A DNA stretch of 38,023 nucleotides from JBGSUZ01 sp043770095 (lineage in GTDB: Bacteria > Bacillota > Clostridia > Peptostreptococcales > Acidaminobacteraceae): the NCBI GenBank assembly GCA_043770095.1, contig JAYVIR010000089.1, forward strand, positions 1 through 38,023. Direction: 5' to 3'. Below, piece by piece: positions 31,189 to 38,023 of the stretch (positions are counted from its first letter, which is position 1; each line of letters begins with the position of its first letter). The notes under the pieces were generated by a model that saw nothing but the letters and a program-made list of their open reading frames with translations, was not told where the DNA came from and searched no databases. A program made the position numbers and the translations under genes.

Positions 31189-32763
31189 TTATTCGAGTAG
31201 TGCGCTAAGCGCCGCTTTGACTTCAGAAAATGAAAGACCATTCTCTTGACAATAGCTTCGGATGCTCACATTGGTTGCCGGCATTTTTGCGTTGATAATC
31301 GTTTCAATTTGAGCCTCTGTAATGCCTAAGTCAAGCGCTGATTGGAACGTTGACTGACCATTGATGGCAGGCTCAGTTGTGCTTGTTTCAGGCGTTGTAG
31401 TGCTCGCAACTGGCGCTGTTTCAGTCACTGGAATTACTTTTGAGTCAAGTTTAACCGTGTGCGTCTGCAAATATGATTTTTGTTCCTCTGTAAGTTCTAA
31501 ATTATGTGCCAGAATCAACTTTACTGCAGGTTCTAGGAGATACTCATCGCCTAAATCAATTGGCAAATTGTTATAAAGTGCTACGAAAACTTGAACCGAT
31601 GAATTCCCAATTTCTTGCGGTGCGTCGGCATATAGCGCTTCTAAGTTCTTTGACTTAAAAATGGCCAAATCCTCGGTTTCAGGAATTAAGAAAGCTTCAC
31701 GAAGCACGCTTTGCTCAATTCCAAAGAGGTCTGATATCTCCTTAAAGGTATATGAACCTCGAATATCTGCTGGATTATAGCTGCCTTTTGCTTCACCTTC
31801 ATTGTATTTAACGGGTATTTTTTCAGATTCAGTCGACCAGACGCCCAGCGCAGAAGTCGCTGCGATACCTCCAAACATAAGAATCAATGTAAGTAAGCCA
31901 AGTGTAAACCTTGAAATAGATAAGCTTTTTTTAGGCGTTTGAGACGATGGCACTCTTGGCAGTAACGCCACTGTTTTTTCAATTGGGCAACGATCCTCTG
32001 AAGTACACTGCATGCAGCTAATGCACTGATGATCCGTAACAGCAGCTTTTGTTGATACTTCAATGTTCATCGGACAAGCTCGGTCGCAGTTTCCGCAGTC
32101 AATGCACGTAGAGGCCTGTCGTCTTATTTTAAAAATCCGAATAGGATTTGTCAATCCCAACAGCGCGCCATAAGGACATGCATATTTACACCAAGGTCTT
32201 TCCACCACTAAAGACAAGGCTAAGGTCACCCCTAAAATAACCAATGCCGCAACAGCGGTCTCGCCTGTCCAAAAATGGAAGAGCGCAAAATAAGGATCCA
32301 CATTTGTAAACAAAAGAAGTCCAGATCTTGCAGTATTATAAAGCACCAATCCCAATAGTATATATCTTAAATATCGGAGTACCCTATCCAGTTTCTTTGG
32401 CATGAATTGATTATAGTGCACGCCAAAAATTCTTTTTCCAATTGTTCCAATCCACTCTTGAATGCTTCCAATCGGACAAACCCAACCACAAATGACGGGA
32501 CCAAAGAGAATTGCCAATGTGAACGCAATGCCCATGAGTATCAGCGTCGCTGAATGGATTTTCTGAATATACCCTCCAGTCGTAAACAACTGATAGAGTG
32601 TTTCAACCCCTCCAAAAGGACAAATGGCATGCACAGAAGCACTTCCCAAAAACGAGATACTCTGCCCCGATTCCGATAAAGTGTGATTAAACGCAATGAG
32701 CCCCACCAATGCAAAGAAAAAGACCTGAATAATGGTTCGTATGTGTTTCGTTTTTTTAGTCAT
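31189..32763 (-). CDS. NapH/MauN-type polyferredoxin membrane protein with C-terminal helical domain
   Basis: The 524-residue protein has an N-terminal membrane region with several helices and the paired motifs CPFGG (48-52), CGWVCPIGS (92-100) and WCKYACPYG (191-199). Two 4Fe-4S clusters follow (C220, 223, 226, 230 and C247, 250, 253, 259), then another membrane helix (about 286-309). The C-terminal 200 residues hold an ADIRGSYTFKEISDLF-type helical unit, a Thr/Pro/Glu-rich linker (about 440-465) and a second short helical unit (about 466-524). It should move electrons at the membrane, between a quinone or flavin pool and a partner. It lies 41 bases after a kinase gene, in one apparent operon with its regulator. 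Confidence 0.88.
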   Translation of the reverse strand: MTKKTKHIRTIIQVFFFALVGLIAFNHTLSESGQSISFLGSASVHAICPFGGVETLYQLFTTGGYIQKIHSATLILMGIAFTLAILFGPVICGWVCPIGSIQEWIGTIGKRIFGVHYNQFMPKKLDRVLRYLRYILLGLVLYNTARSGLLLFTNVDPYFALFHFWTGETAVAALVILGVTLALSLVVERPWCKYACPYGALLGLTNPIRIFKIRRQASTCIDCGNCDRACPMNIEVSTKAAVTDHQCISCMQCTSEDRCPIEKTVALLPRVPSSQTPKKSLSISRFTLGLLTLILMFGGIAATSALGVWSTESEKIPVKYNEGEAKGSYNPADIRGSYTFKEISDLFGIEQSVLREAFLIPETEDLAIFKSKNLEALYADAPQEIGNSSVQVFVALYNNLPIDLGDEYLLEPAVKLILAHNLELTEEQKSYLQTHTVKLDSKVIPVTETAPVASTTTPETSTTEPAINGQSTFQSALDLGITEAQIETIINAKMPATNVSIRSYCQENGLSFSEVKAALSALLE

Positions 32764-32804
32764 AATAATAACCCTCCATCGGTTTTCGTAATTTCAGTTT
32801 ACGC

Positions 32805-34178
32805 TTAACTTATGAAGAACTTATGAAGAATGACTTGAATTTTCGTCCCTTTTCCGAGAGTGCTGGTCGCTTCTATTTTCCCGCCATGTGATTTGACCAG
32901 TTGCTCGACAATTGCAAGACCAATTCCAGAACCACCTGTTTGGCGACTCCTAGACGGATCAACCCGATAAAACCGTTCAAAAATGAAAGGCAAATCGATT
33001 TGACTAATGCCTATGCCTGTGTCTTCAACTTCCATCACAACAGTCTGTTTATCTTGATACAAGCGAATAGTCACGGAACCTGAGTCTGTATATTTATAGG
33101 CATTGGAGAGTAAGTTTACAAGAATCTGCTTAAACCGCTCTTCATCGAGACTGAGAAAAAGGTCTTGTTCAATTTCTCGTAACAATAGTAAGCCGTTTCT
33201 TTCGTATAATATTTCAAAATCCTGAGTGATCTCAGTTACCAACTGAGATACATTTAATAACTTCTTATTGAGTTTGTACAATTCATTTTCAACCGCAGTG
33301 AGTTCTCCTAAGTCGTCAATCAACTTCGTAAGCCTCATAATTTCGCCATCAAGGCGTCCAAGGCGCTCGACAGTCGGTTCGAGCACACCATCTGAAATAC
33401 CTTCAAGTTGGCTTTTGATAACCGCTAGCGGACTTCTTAGTTCATGAGCGATATCTGTGGTTAATCGCTTCCTAAGTTCCTCCTGGTGATCCAGCTGAAA
33501 TGCCAAATTTTCCAGAGCTACGGCTAAGTCATTCAATTCCAATGTTTCGCTTTTTTCCAGTTTGATGTCATGATATTGTCCTTGGTGAATGGCTTCTGTC
33601 GCTTGGTGCATTAGAACAATCGGATTAGAGATTTTGCGTGAGAGCCATTTGCTGAGAAACCAAACAAGCGTAAGTGCCATGATCAGTACGGCTAAAAAGG
33701 TTAGATTGACTCTAAAAACAAATCCAATATCCTCACGAGTAAATAACCATCCCGCTTGCTGCCCGATGGAAACCTTTACAATAGTGCCATTTTCAAGTTT
33801 AATGTCATACGGTGTATAAATGAGGCTTTCTAGGTCAAGCACTTTCTTTTCCTTAGACAAAAGTGGGCGTTTATTGCCATTGCCACCAATCGCAGAATCA
33901 AAAATACTATTTCCAAGCGTGTCACTTACCAAAACATGCGTGCCACTTTGATTGGATGTCTGTCTGAGTAGCGTCTTTTCATCGGTGTCCAGCGTTTCAT
34001 CTTTAAAGGTATCTTTTACTGTTGATAGGATCAATTTCGTTTCATTTTCTCTAATTTGTGCCACATAGCTTTTAAACAGCCAAGTGAAACCTATGTTTGT
34101 AAACAAAATAACCAGTACAAGAATGAGAATCGAAATTTGAACCAATGACCTGCGAATCACTTGTTGAATCGTCTTCAT
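32805..34178 (-). CDS. Membrane sensor histidine kinase
   Basis: The 457-residue kinase has membrane helices at about 14-35 and 157-175 flanking a 120-residue extracytoplasmic sensor with a PAS/Cache-like strand pattern (THVLVSDTLGNSIFDSAI). HAMP follows (about 176-230), then HisKA with H245 in DIAHELRSPLAVI and HATPase_c with DTGIGI and GGSGIGLAIVEQLV. All catalytic features are present (BaeS-like class). The ATG overlaps the regulator stop by one base (TGATG), so the pair is translationally coupled. It precedes the NapH-type gene by 41 bases, suggesting the sensed signal relates to redox or an electron acceptor; that is inference. Confidence 0.95.
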   Translation of the reverse strand: MKTIQQVIRRSLVQISILILVLVILFTNIGFTWLFKSYVAQIRENETKLILSTVKDTFKDETLDTDEKTLLRQTSNQSGTHVLVSDTLGNSIFDSAIGGNGNKRPLLSKEKKVLDLESLIYTPYDIKLENGTIVKVSIGQQAGWLFTREDIGFVFRVNLTFLAVLIMALTLVWFLSKWLSRKISNPIVLMHQATEAIHQGQYHDIKLEKSETLELNDLAVALENLAFQLDHQEELRKRLTTDIAHELRSPLAVIKSQLEGISDGVLEPTVERLGRLDGEIMRLTKLIDDLGELTAVENELYKLNKKLLNVSQLVTEITQDFEILYERNGLLLLREIEQDLFLSLDEERFKQILVNLLSNAYKYTDSGSVTIRLYQDKQTVVMEVEDTGIGISQIDLPFIFERFYRVDPSRSRQTGGSGIGLAIVEQLVKSHGGKIEATSTLGKGTKIQVILHKFFIS

Positions 34179-34876
34179 CAGTCTCGCACCCCTTTAAATT
34201 TATAGCCTACACCATAAACGGTAACGATATAAATGGGTTCCTTCATGTCATCTTCTATTTTTCGGCGCAAGTTTTTAACATGCACATCTACCGTGCGGTC
34301 GTATCCTAAGTAATCTGAGCCAAAAGTTGATTCTATCAATTGTTCACGCGTAAAGGTTCTATTTGGATTCTCAGAAAAGGTCAGCAGCAACTCATATTCG
34401 TTTTTAGTAACGTCTAAGTTTTGACCTTTTTTAATTACGAGTCGCTCACTGGGGTTTATGATTAAATCGCCTTGATTAAAACGCATTTGAACCGTTTTAT
34501 CAACCTTCTCGACTGAATAAACCCTTCTTAGGATCACATGGACACGCATCATCAACACTTTTGGGCTAAAAGGCTTAAGCAAGTAGTCATCTGCTCCAAG
34601 TGACAAGCCATTTAGACAATCCGCTTCCTCCTTCTTTGCGGTTAACATGATAATGGGCACCTGAGAACTTTGGCGAATTTCTTTGCAAATTTCTTCACCT
34701 GAAATGTCTGGGAGCATCAAATCCAATATGACTAAGTCAGGCTGAACTTGTTGATAAAGCTCAAGTCCTATTTTTCCGTTGACCGCAATATAAACGTCAA
34801 AACCTTCTTTCAAAAGATAGGCCTGTATGACCTCAACAATCCCAAATTCATCATCAATTACAAGTATCTTAGTCAC
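34178..34876 (-). CDS. OmpR/PhoB-family response regulator
   Basis: The 232-residue protein has a receiver (D8-D9 acidic pair, D52 in ILDLMLPDISGEE, K101 in LLKPFSPK) and a winged-helix DNA-binding domain (about 130-228; VTKNEYELLLTF, VDVHVKNLRRKIED). It starts at GTG, 5 bases after GAGGTGG. It is the first gene of the operon regulator-kinase-NapH-like and diverges from the small NapH-like gene at 35101 across 224 AT-rich bases, so it may control both. A minus-strand TATAAA with a TTGTGC 18 bases up occurs in that gap but is only a weak promoter match. Confidence 0.95.
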   Translation of the reverse strand: MTKILVIDDEFGIVEVIQAYLLKEGFDVYIAVNGKIGLELYQQVQPDLVILDLMLPDISGEEICKEIRQSSQVPIIMLTAKKEEADCLNGLSLGADDYLLKPFSPKVLMMRVHVILRRVYSVEKVDKTVQMRFNQGDLIINPSERLVIKKGQNLDVTKNEYELLLTFSENPNRTFTREQLIESTFGSDYLGYDRTVDVHVKNLRRKIEDDMKEPIYIVTVYGVGYKFKGVRD

Positions 34877-35037
34877 GAATCCACCTCGCCCCCCCTGTGA
34901 TAGGGGTAAAATTATGTATTTTCAATACTTAAAGCTGTTTTATATTTACTATCACTATTTTAGCACAAGATGATACACAAGACCACTCTCTTATTTGACA
35001 AGTAATTATCTAAAAATTTCGAATATTTTTGGCGCTA

Positions 35038-35066
35038 TTGTCAAGCATTTTGCTTTCTGATATATT
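35038..35066 (+). promoter_or_regulatory. Sigma-A-type promoter for the small NapH-like gene
   Basis: TTGTCA (35038-35043) and TATATT (35061-35066) are separated by exactly 17 bases, with AAAAAAGGAG and the ATG at 35101 following. Each hexamer differs from the sigma-A consensus by one base. The remainder of the gap 34877-35037 shows no gene. Confidence 0.7.
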
Positions 35067-35100
35067 ACTCCTAAACGTTGAAAAAAGGAGATAGTTAATT

Positions 35101-35607
35101 ATGAGTAAAAAGAGTCACATGAAATGGTCTTGGTTAATAATGGTATCGTTTTTAATTTTAGGTGTATTAGATTTTCGCTTTGGCATCCTTGGATTTCTCT
35201 GCATGGGTGCTCCAATGTATCACGCAATAAGGGGGAGGGGTAAAATTCACTGTCGTTCATATTGTCCTAGAGGCTCTATCTTAGGGAAATGGCTTCCTCA
35301 TATTTCATTGAATCAAACGATGCCTCATTTTATGACTAAAAAATGGTTTAAATATTTATTGCTTTTATTAATGATTGGTGTATTTTCTTACTCGCTCTCA
35401 CATGCTGCATGGAATTATAATAAAATTTCTTTTAGAGTCTTCAGATTTATGGTGATGTCCTTAGGCGTTGGCATTGTCACAGGCATTTTGTTTAAACCCC
35501 GCAGCTGGTGCGTTGTGTGCCCAATGGGAACTGCTACGGGTCTTATTGCAAACCAATTTCAGACAAAAAAACTACTTAGAGTCAAAATTATCATTGCCAC
35601 TAAGTAG
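35101..35607 (+). CDS. Small NapH-like Fe-S membrane protein lacking ferredoxin domain
   Basis: The 168-residue membrane protein has helices at about 10-36, 84-100 and 112-132, with cysteine motifs CRSYCPRGS (51-59) and CVVCPMGT (137-144). These are the CxxxCP-type and CxxCP-type signatures seen in NapH/polyferredoxin membrane domains, but the two soluble 4Fe-4S modules and outer helices are absent. It may be a minimal electron-carrying subunit working with the larger protein at 31189-32763, from which it is divergent through the regulator gene. AAAAAAGGAG before the ATG and a near-consensus promoter mark the start. Function unproven; the family call is moderate. Confidence 0.78.
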   Translation: MSKKSHMKWSWLIMVSFLILGVLDFRFGILGFLCMGAPMYHAIRGRGKIHCRSYCPRGSILGKWLPHISLNQTMPHFMTKKWFKYLLLLLMIGVFSYSLSHAAWNYNKISFRVFRFMVMSLGVGIVTGILFKPRSWCVVCPMGTATGLIANQFQTKKLLRVKIIIATK

Positions 35608-35654
35608 AAAATTTTCTTTATTGAAGACCATTTACACCGGTCTAATATAACAGC

Positions 35655-36065
35655 TTACAAATCATGCATTACCTTCAAAGACTCAACATACTTTTGATCC
35701 TCTTCTAAAATATGCTGATTGACCCAATTGGTTAAAAAATTATGGAGCTTAATGACATCTAATGCTGTCGGCTCTTTGGCTATTATTTCATTCACACGGT
35801 CATTCACGTCTTTTGCAAGCTTTCTGTGAAGAATTTTATGATTTTCTAGATTTTCATAATGGGCACTTTGCAGATACGCCTCTTCTGTGTGAAAATGAAG
35901 CAAGACATACGCCATCAATTCATCTAAAACAATTTGAATTGTTTTGACATAATCAGGTTTTTTACTCCCTTCATCCAGTGCCGTTACAAGTTGAATAAGT
36001 TTTTTATGTTGTTCGTCTAACTCCGAGACATGTACCGAATAAGCCTCTATCCACTCAATTTTCAT
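35655..36065 (-). CDS. Bacteriohemerythrin
   Basis: The 136-residue single-domain protein has the complete di-iron ligand set of hemerythrins: H20 (DEQHKKL), H57 and E61 (HFHTEE), H76 and H80 (HKILH), H118 and D123 (HILEED). It should bind O2 reversibly in the cytosol, acting in oxygen storage, scavenging or sensing. No partner domain is fused. It converges with the small NapH-like gene at 35101; a minor hairpin (AGACC/GGTCT, 35625-35643) separates the stops. It diverges from the channel gene at 36186. An anaerobe carrying both a hemerythrin and an ODP-type protein may meet oxygen pulses. Confidence 0.95.
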   Translation of the reverse strand: MKIEWIEAYSVHVSELDEQHKKLIQLVTALDEGSKKPDYVKTIQIVLDELMAYVLLHFHTEEAYLQSAHYENLENHKILHRKLAKDVNDRVNEIIAKEPTALDVIKLHNFLTNWVNQHILEEDQKYVESLKVMHDL

Positions 36066-36135
36066 TTTAAAATCACTCCAATCTATCTATTTTATTTAAA
36101 ATATACCCATATGATTTAAGCAACAAACACATGTA

Positions 36136-36187
36136 ATTGAAAGCGCTCGATGTGGGTATAAATCCCCAAAAGGGAGGTGCTTTCAAT
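36136..36187 (+). promoter_or_regulatory. Leader inverted repeat that can mask the channel gene's ribosome binding site
   Basis: ATTGAAAGC (36136-36144) and GCTTTCAAT (36179-36187) are perfect inverted 9-mers; pairing can extend by G-U, C-G, U-G into the ribosome binding site (GGGAGGTG, 36172-36179), and the right arm reaches into the ATG (36186). Between them, CCCC (36164-36167) could pair either with GGG at 36154-36156 or with GGG of the ribosome binding site at 36172-36174. If transcription starts upstream of 36136 this is a switch-like leader; otherwise it is a DNA palindrome. Confidence 0.5.
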
Positions 36188-37319
36188 GTGGAAAATCAAA
36201 AAGAAAACGCGTAAGTCTTCTTTGCTTCTGATCAGTTCTACATTTTTTTTCTTTGTCATCCTTCTTTTCATTCTCTGGTTTGAACGAAATAACCTTGATT
36301 TTAATAATCCCATGGACGCCCTGTGGTGGTTTGTGGTTACCATCACCACAACCGGTTATGGAGACCAAATTCCAGAGACCGTTCCTGGAAGAATTACAGG
36401 AATTGTTACCATGATTTTTGGCGTTGTGATTGTTTCAATTGCCACTGGACGCATTTCTTCATTCTTGGTTGAACAAAAACTTCAAGAAAATAGGGGGATG
36501 AAAGATTTGAAATTTTTGAAGGATCATATTCTAATTTGCGGTTATAAATCAGATCTCAAATACCTCATCAATGACATTCTCTATTTTGAAAGCGGCACGC
36601 ACATTTCTGATTTGGTCTTAATCAACAGTCTCGGTCAGGAAAAAATGTCTAACCTGCTTCTAGATGAGTCTCTTAAAGGCATTCACTACCTACATGGCGA
36701 CACATCCGATGAAACCGTTTTGATTAGAGCCAATATCAAAGAAGCGACTAAAGCCTTAGTCTTAAGCGAGCCTCGAGAAGGCGATGACACAGAGGCCATT
36801 GATGCCCGCGTTTTAGTAACCGTCCTCATGATCCGCTCTCTTAATCCTAACATATATATTTGCGCAGAAGTACTCACCGTTAAATATAAAAATTATCTAG
36901 AGCACATGCGCTGCGATGAAGTCGTCCTCAGTGAGGAATATACCCGTTTCTTGCTGGCAAATGCCACTGTTTTTTCTGGCATAACCAAGGTCGTTTCTAA
37001 ACTTTTAAACAACGGAGATGGCGACACCCTTAAACTTGAACCCATTCCTGCATTACTCATCAACATGCCATTTTCAGAAGTCGTCAGTTATATTAAAATA
37101 GATCGGCAAGCCATTGTCATTGGCATTGTCGAAAATATGGGCATTGAAAAAGAATTCAAGCAAAATGCCCTTACTGACGCTCAAAAAACGCCAGACATTA
37201 GTACCTTGGTCAAGAATTTGAAAGGTATTCACACTATGGAACGCAATAAGACACTGATTAATCCGAGCGATGATTACATCGTCCAGAAAAATTCAGGTCT
37301 GATCTTGATAAGTCGGTGA
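36186..37319 (+). CDS. Two-helix K+ channel with RCK/TrkA-N domain
   Basis: From ATG 36186 (7 bases after GGGAGGTG; a GTG at 36177 is inside that site) the protein has 377 residues. Helix 1 (about 12-32), a pore loop with TITTTGYGD (52-60) carrying the K+ selectivity filter, and helix 2 (about 70-90) form a KcsA/MthK-like pore. An RCK (TrkA-N-like) domain follows from about 113 (HILICGYKSDL). Its nucleotide loop GYKSD lacks the GxGxxG spacing of NAD-binding RCK domains, so the ligand may differ. The C-terminal 100 residues resemble a second RCK-like lobe. It sits 4 bases before a gene for a free cyclic-nucleotide-binding domain, a likely partner. Confidence 0.92.
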   Translation: MWKIKKKTRKSSLLLISSTFFFFVILLFILWFERNNLDFNNPMDALWWFVVTITTTGYGDQIPETVPGRITGIVTMIFGVVIVSIATGRISSFLVEQKLQENRGMKDLKFLKDHILICGYKSDLKYLINDILYFESGTHISDLVLINSLGQEKMSNLLLDESLKGIHYLHGDTSDETVLIRANIKEATKALVLSEPREGDDTEAIDARVLVTVLMIRSLNPNIYICAEVLTVKYKNYLEHMRCDEVVLSEEYTRFLLANATVFSGITKVVSKLLNNGDGDTLKLEPIPALLINMPFSEVVSYIKIDRQAIVIGIVENMGIEKEFKQNALTDAQKTPDISTLVKNLKGIHTMERNKTLINPSDDYIVQKNSGLILISR

Positions 37320-37323
37320 TGAG

Positions 37324-37824
37324 ATGAGTGCAGAAAAAACCAGCATTCTTACCCAACAATTAAAAACCATAGAACTATTTGAGGCGCTAACCGATGAAGA
37401 ACTAGGCTTATTGGAAGTCATTGTGACAAAAGAATTTTTTTCAAAAAACCATGTGATTGTTAAGGAAGGCGAAATCGGCGATAAACTCTTCATGATTACC
37501 CGCGGTGATGTGGAAATTCTCAAACATACTGCTTATGGGGACGAATACACCTGTGACTATTTGCCTGAATCACTTCATTTATTTTTTGGTGAATTTTCAC
37601 TGCTTGACAACGACGTCCGCTCTGCCACAGTAAAAGCTGTCACGCCTGTTGAAGCGCTCGTTCTTCAGCGTGTATCGTTTCTTTCATTTTGTGAAACGAA
37701 TAAAGCCATTGGCTACAAGATCATGAAAGCCATTGCAATGCGCCTAGCCAGCCGACTGAGAAAGGCAGACAAGGACATTATCACTCTTTTTGAAGCTTTG
37801 GTGGACGAAATCGGAACCTATTAA
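37324..37824 (+). CDS. Cyclic-nucleotide-binding (Crp/cap-ED) domain protein without HTH
   Basis: The 166-residue protein is one cyclic-nucleotide-binding domain: FEALTDEEL at the start, EGEIGDKLFMITRGDVEIL in the beta-barrel, and the phosphate-binding cassette FGEFSLLDNDVRSATV with E90 and R99, which contact the ribose and cyclic phosphate in known cNMP-binding proteins. A C-terminal helix (about 125-160) follows, with no helix-turn-helix DNA-binding domain, so it is not a Crp-type regulator. The start follows the channel stop by 4 bases (TGATGAGATG), strongly suggesting co-translation and action with the channel, possibly in trans. The ligand (cAMP, cGMP or other) is not predictable here. 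Confidence 0.92.
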   Translation: MSAEKTSILTQQLKTIELFEALTDEELGLLEVIVTKEFFSKNHVIVKEGEIGDKLFMITRGDVEILKHTAYGDEYTCDYLPESLHLFFGEFSLLDNDVRSATVKAVTPVEALVLQRVSFLSFCETNKAIGYKIMKAIAMRLASRLRKADKDIITLFEALVDEIGTY

Positions 37825-37848
37825 TCAACAGTAAAGTTGTATTTTCAT

Positions 37849-37968
37849 TCAAAAGGAACCATCTGCTGTTTCATAAATAAATTCAGAACCAAACCCTCTT
37901 TCGAATTGAATCTTCAAACTGTCTAAAATCATACGCTCATCATCGACATACAGAACGGCTTTATGCAT
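37849..37968 (-). pseudogene. Truncated receiver-domain gene start
   Basis: ATG 37968, 7 bases after GAGGAG, opens a 39-residue frame reading AVLYVDDERMILDSLKIQF and ending at TGA just past FIYETADGSF. This is the first third of a response-regulator receiver (the acidic pair VDDE is present), ending well before the phospho-acceptor aspartate. No continuation was found in the 25 bases before the cNMP-binding gene stop on the other strand. It overlaps the end of the diguanylate-cyclase gene. It is most likely a stub left by deletion, not a functional regulator. Confidence 0.7.
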
Positions 37969-38023
37969 GGATTGTCTCCTCGCATACAATTTGATCTTTG
38001 CCTTGGCGTTTAGCTTGATAAAG
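37961..38023 (-). CDS. Diguanylate cyclase (GGDEF domain) C-terminus, partial
   Basis: The last 20 codons of a minus-strand gene entering from the right edge read LYQAKRQGKDQIVCEETIHA then TAA. LYQAKRQGK is the characteristic end of GGDEF domains. The active-site loop and any sensor domain lie outside the window, so activity cannot be judged. Its end overlaps the receiver stub's ATG by 8 bases, an arrangement of a former operon. Confidence 0.8.
   Translation of the reverse strand, partial: LYQAKRQGKDQIVCEETIHA

Overview
The window looks like chromosomal DNA from an anaerobic, low-to-moderate-GC Firmicute (Clostridia). Shine-Dalgarno sequences are strong (AGGAGG or GGAGGTG before most genes), GTG and TTG starts are common, and OmpR-type two-component pairs are numerous. 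The content points to a citrate-fermenting anaerobe: citrate lyase, a Na+-pumping oxaloacetate decarboxylase, NapH-type Fe-S membrane proteins and oxygen/di-iron proteins. Genus cannot be fixed from the sequence alone. No rRNA, tRNA, CRISPR array or complete insertion sequence was seen.

Layout. (1) 1-4628, minus strand: a four-base-overlap pair made of an ODP/metallo-beta-lactamase-pseudoGGDEF-pseudoreceiver protein and a very large HEAT-repeat/family 2 glycosyltransferase that runs off the left edge. (2) 4674-6211: a VOC/PhnB-like protein, a YcxB-like membrane protein and a small divergent membrane protein. (3) 6225-9057, minus: a Cys/His-rich putative metal-binding protein followed by a sensor kinase and response regulator. 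(4) 9391-10223: a scar of rearranged gene fragments (an unknown stub, a broken DUF4932-like gene, a TraX N-terminus). (5) 10334-22488, minus: a long citrate fermentation cluster in the order citM-like transporter, citG, citC, citD, citE, citF, citX, oadA, a soluble gamma-like protein, a biotin carrier, oadB, a decayed chemotaxis receptor, and a 53-residue membrane gamma-like subunit ending at a strong terminator. (6) 22852-25858, plus: a hybrid sensor kinase and an OmpR-type regulator diverging from the citrate cluster, with a phased TTAAA array between them. (7) 25954-31130: a second VOC protein, then an aminotransferase/ornithine cyclodeaminase-like operon diverging from a MocR-type regulator, and a metallo-beta-lactamase-fold protein. 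(8) 31189-35607: a polyferredoxin-type membrane protein with its own kinase/regulator pair, and a second smaller NapH-like protein diverging from them. (9) 35655-38023: a bacteriohemerythrin, a two-helix K+ channel with an RCK domain, a free-standing cyclic-nucleotide-binding protein, and at the right edge the end of a diguanylate cyclase followed by a truncated receiver.

How the parts work together. Citrate enters through the CitMHS-type carrier. CitDEF, charged by CitG/CitX and acetylated by CitC, cleaves it to acetate and oxaloacetate. OadA, the biotin carrier and OadB decarboxylate oxaloacetate to pyruvate and export Na+. The divergent kinase/regulator pair is the obvious candidate citrate sensor, replacing the usual CitA/CitB type. 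The most unusual items are the ODP-pseudoGGDEF-pseudoREC/HEAT-glycosyltransferase pair, the apparent splitting of the decarboxylase gamma subunit into two distant genes, the Cys-Cys heptad protein beside a kinase with a His-rich tail, and the channel/cNMP-binding pair preceded by a leader inverted repeat that can cover its ribosome binding site. Several loci (receptor, DUF4932/TraX scar, receiver stub) are clearly decaying.
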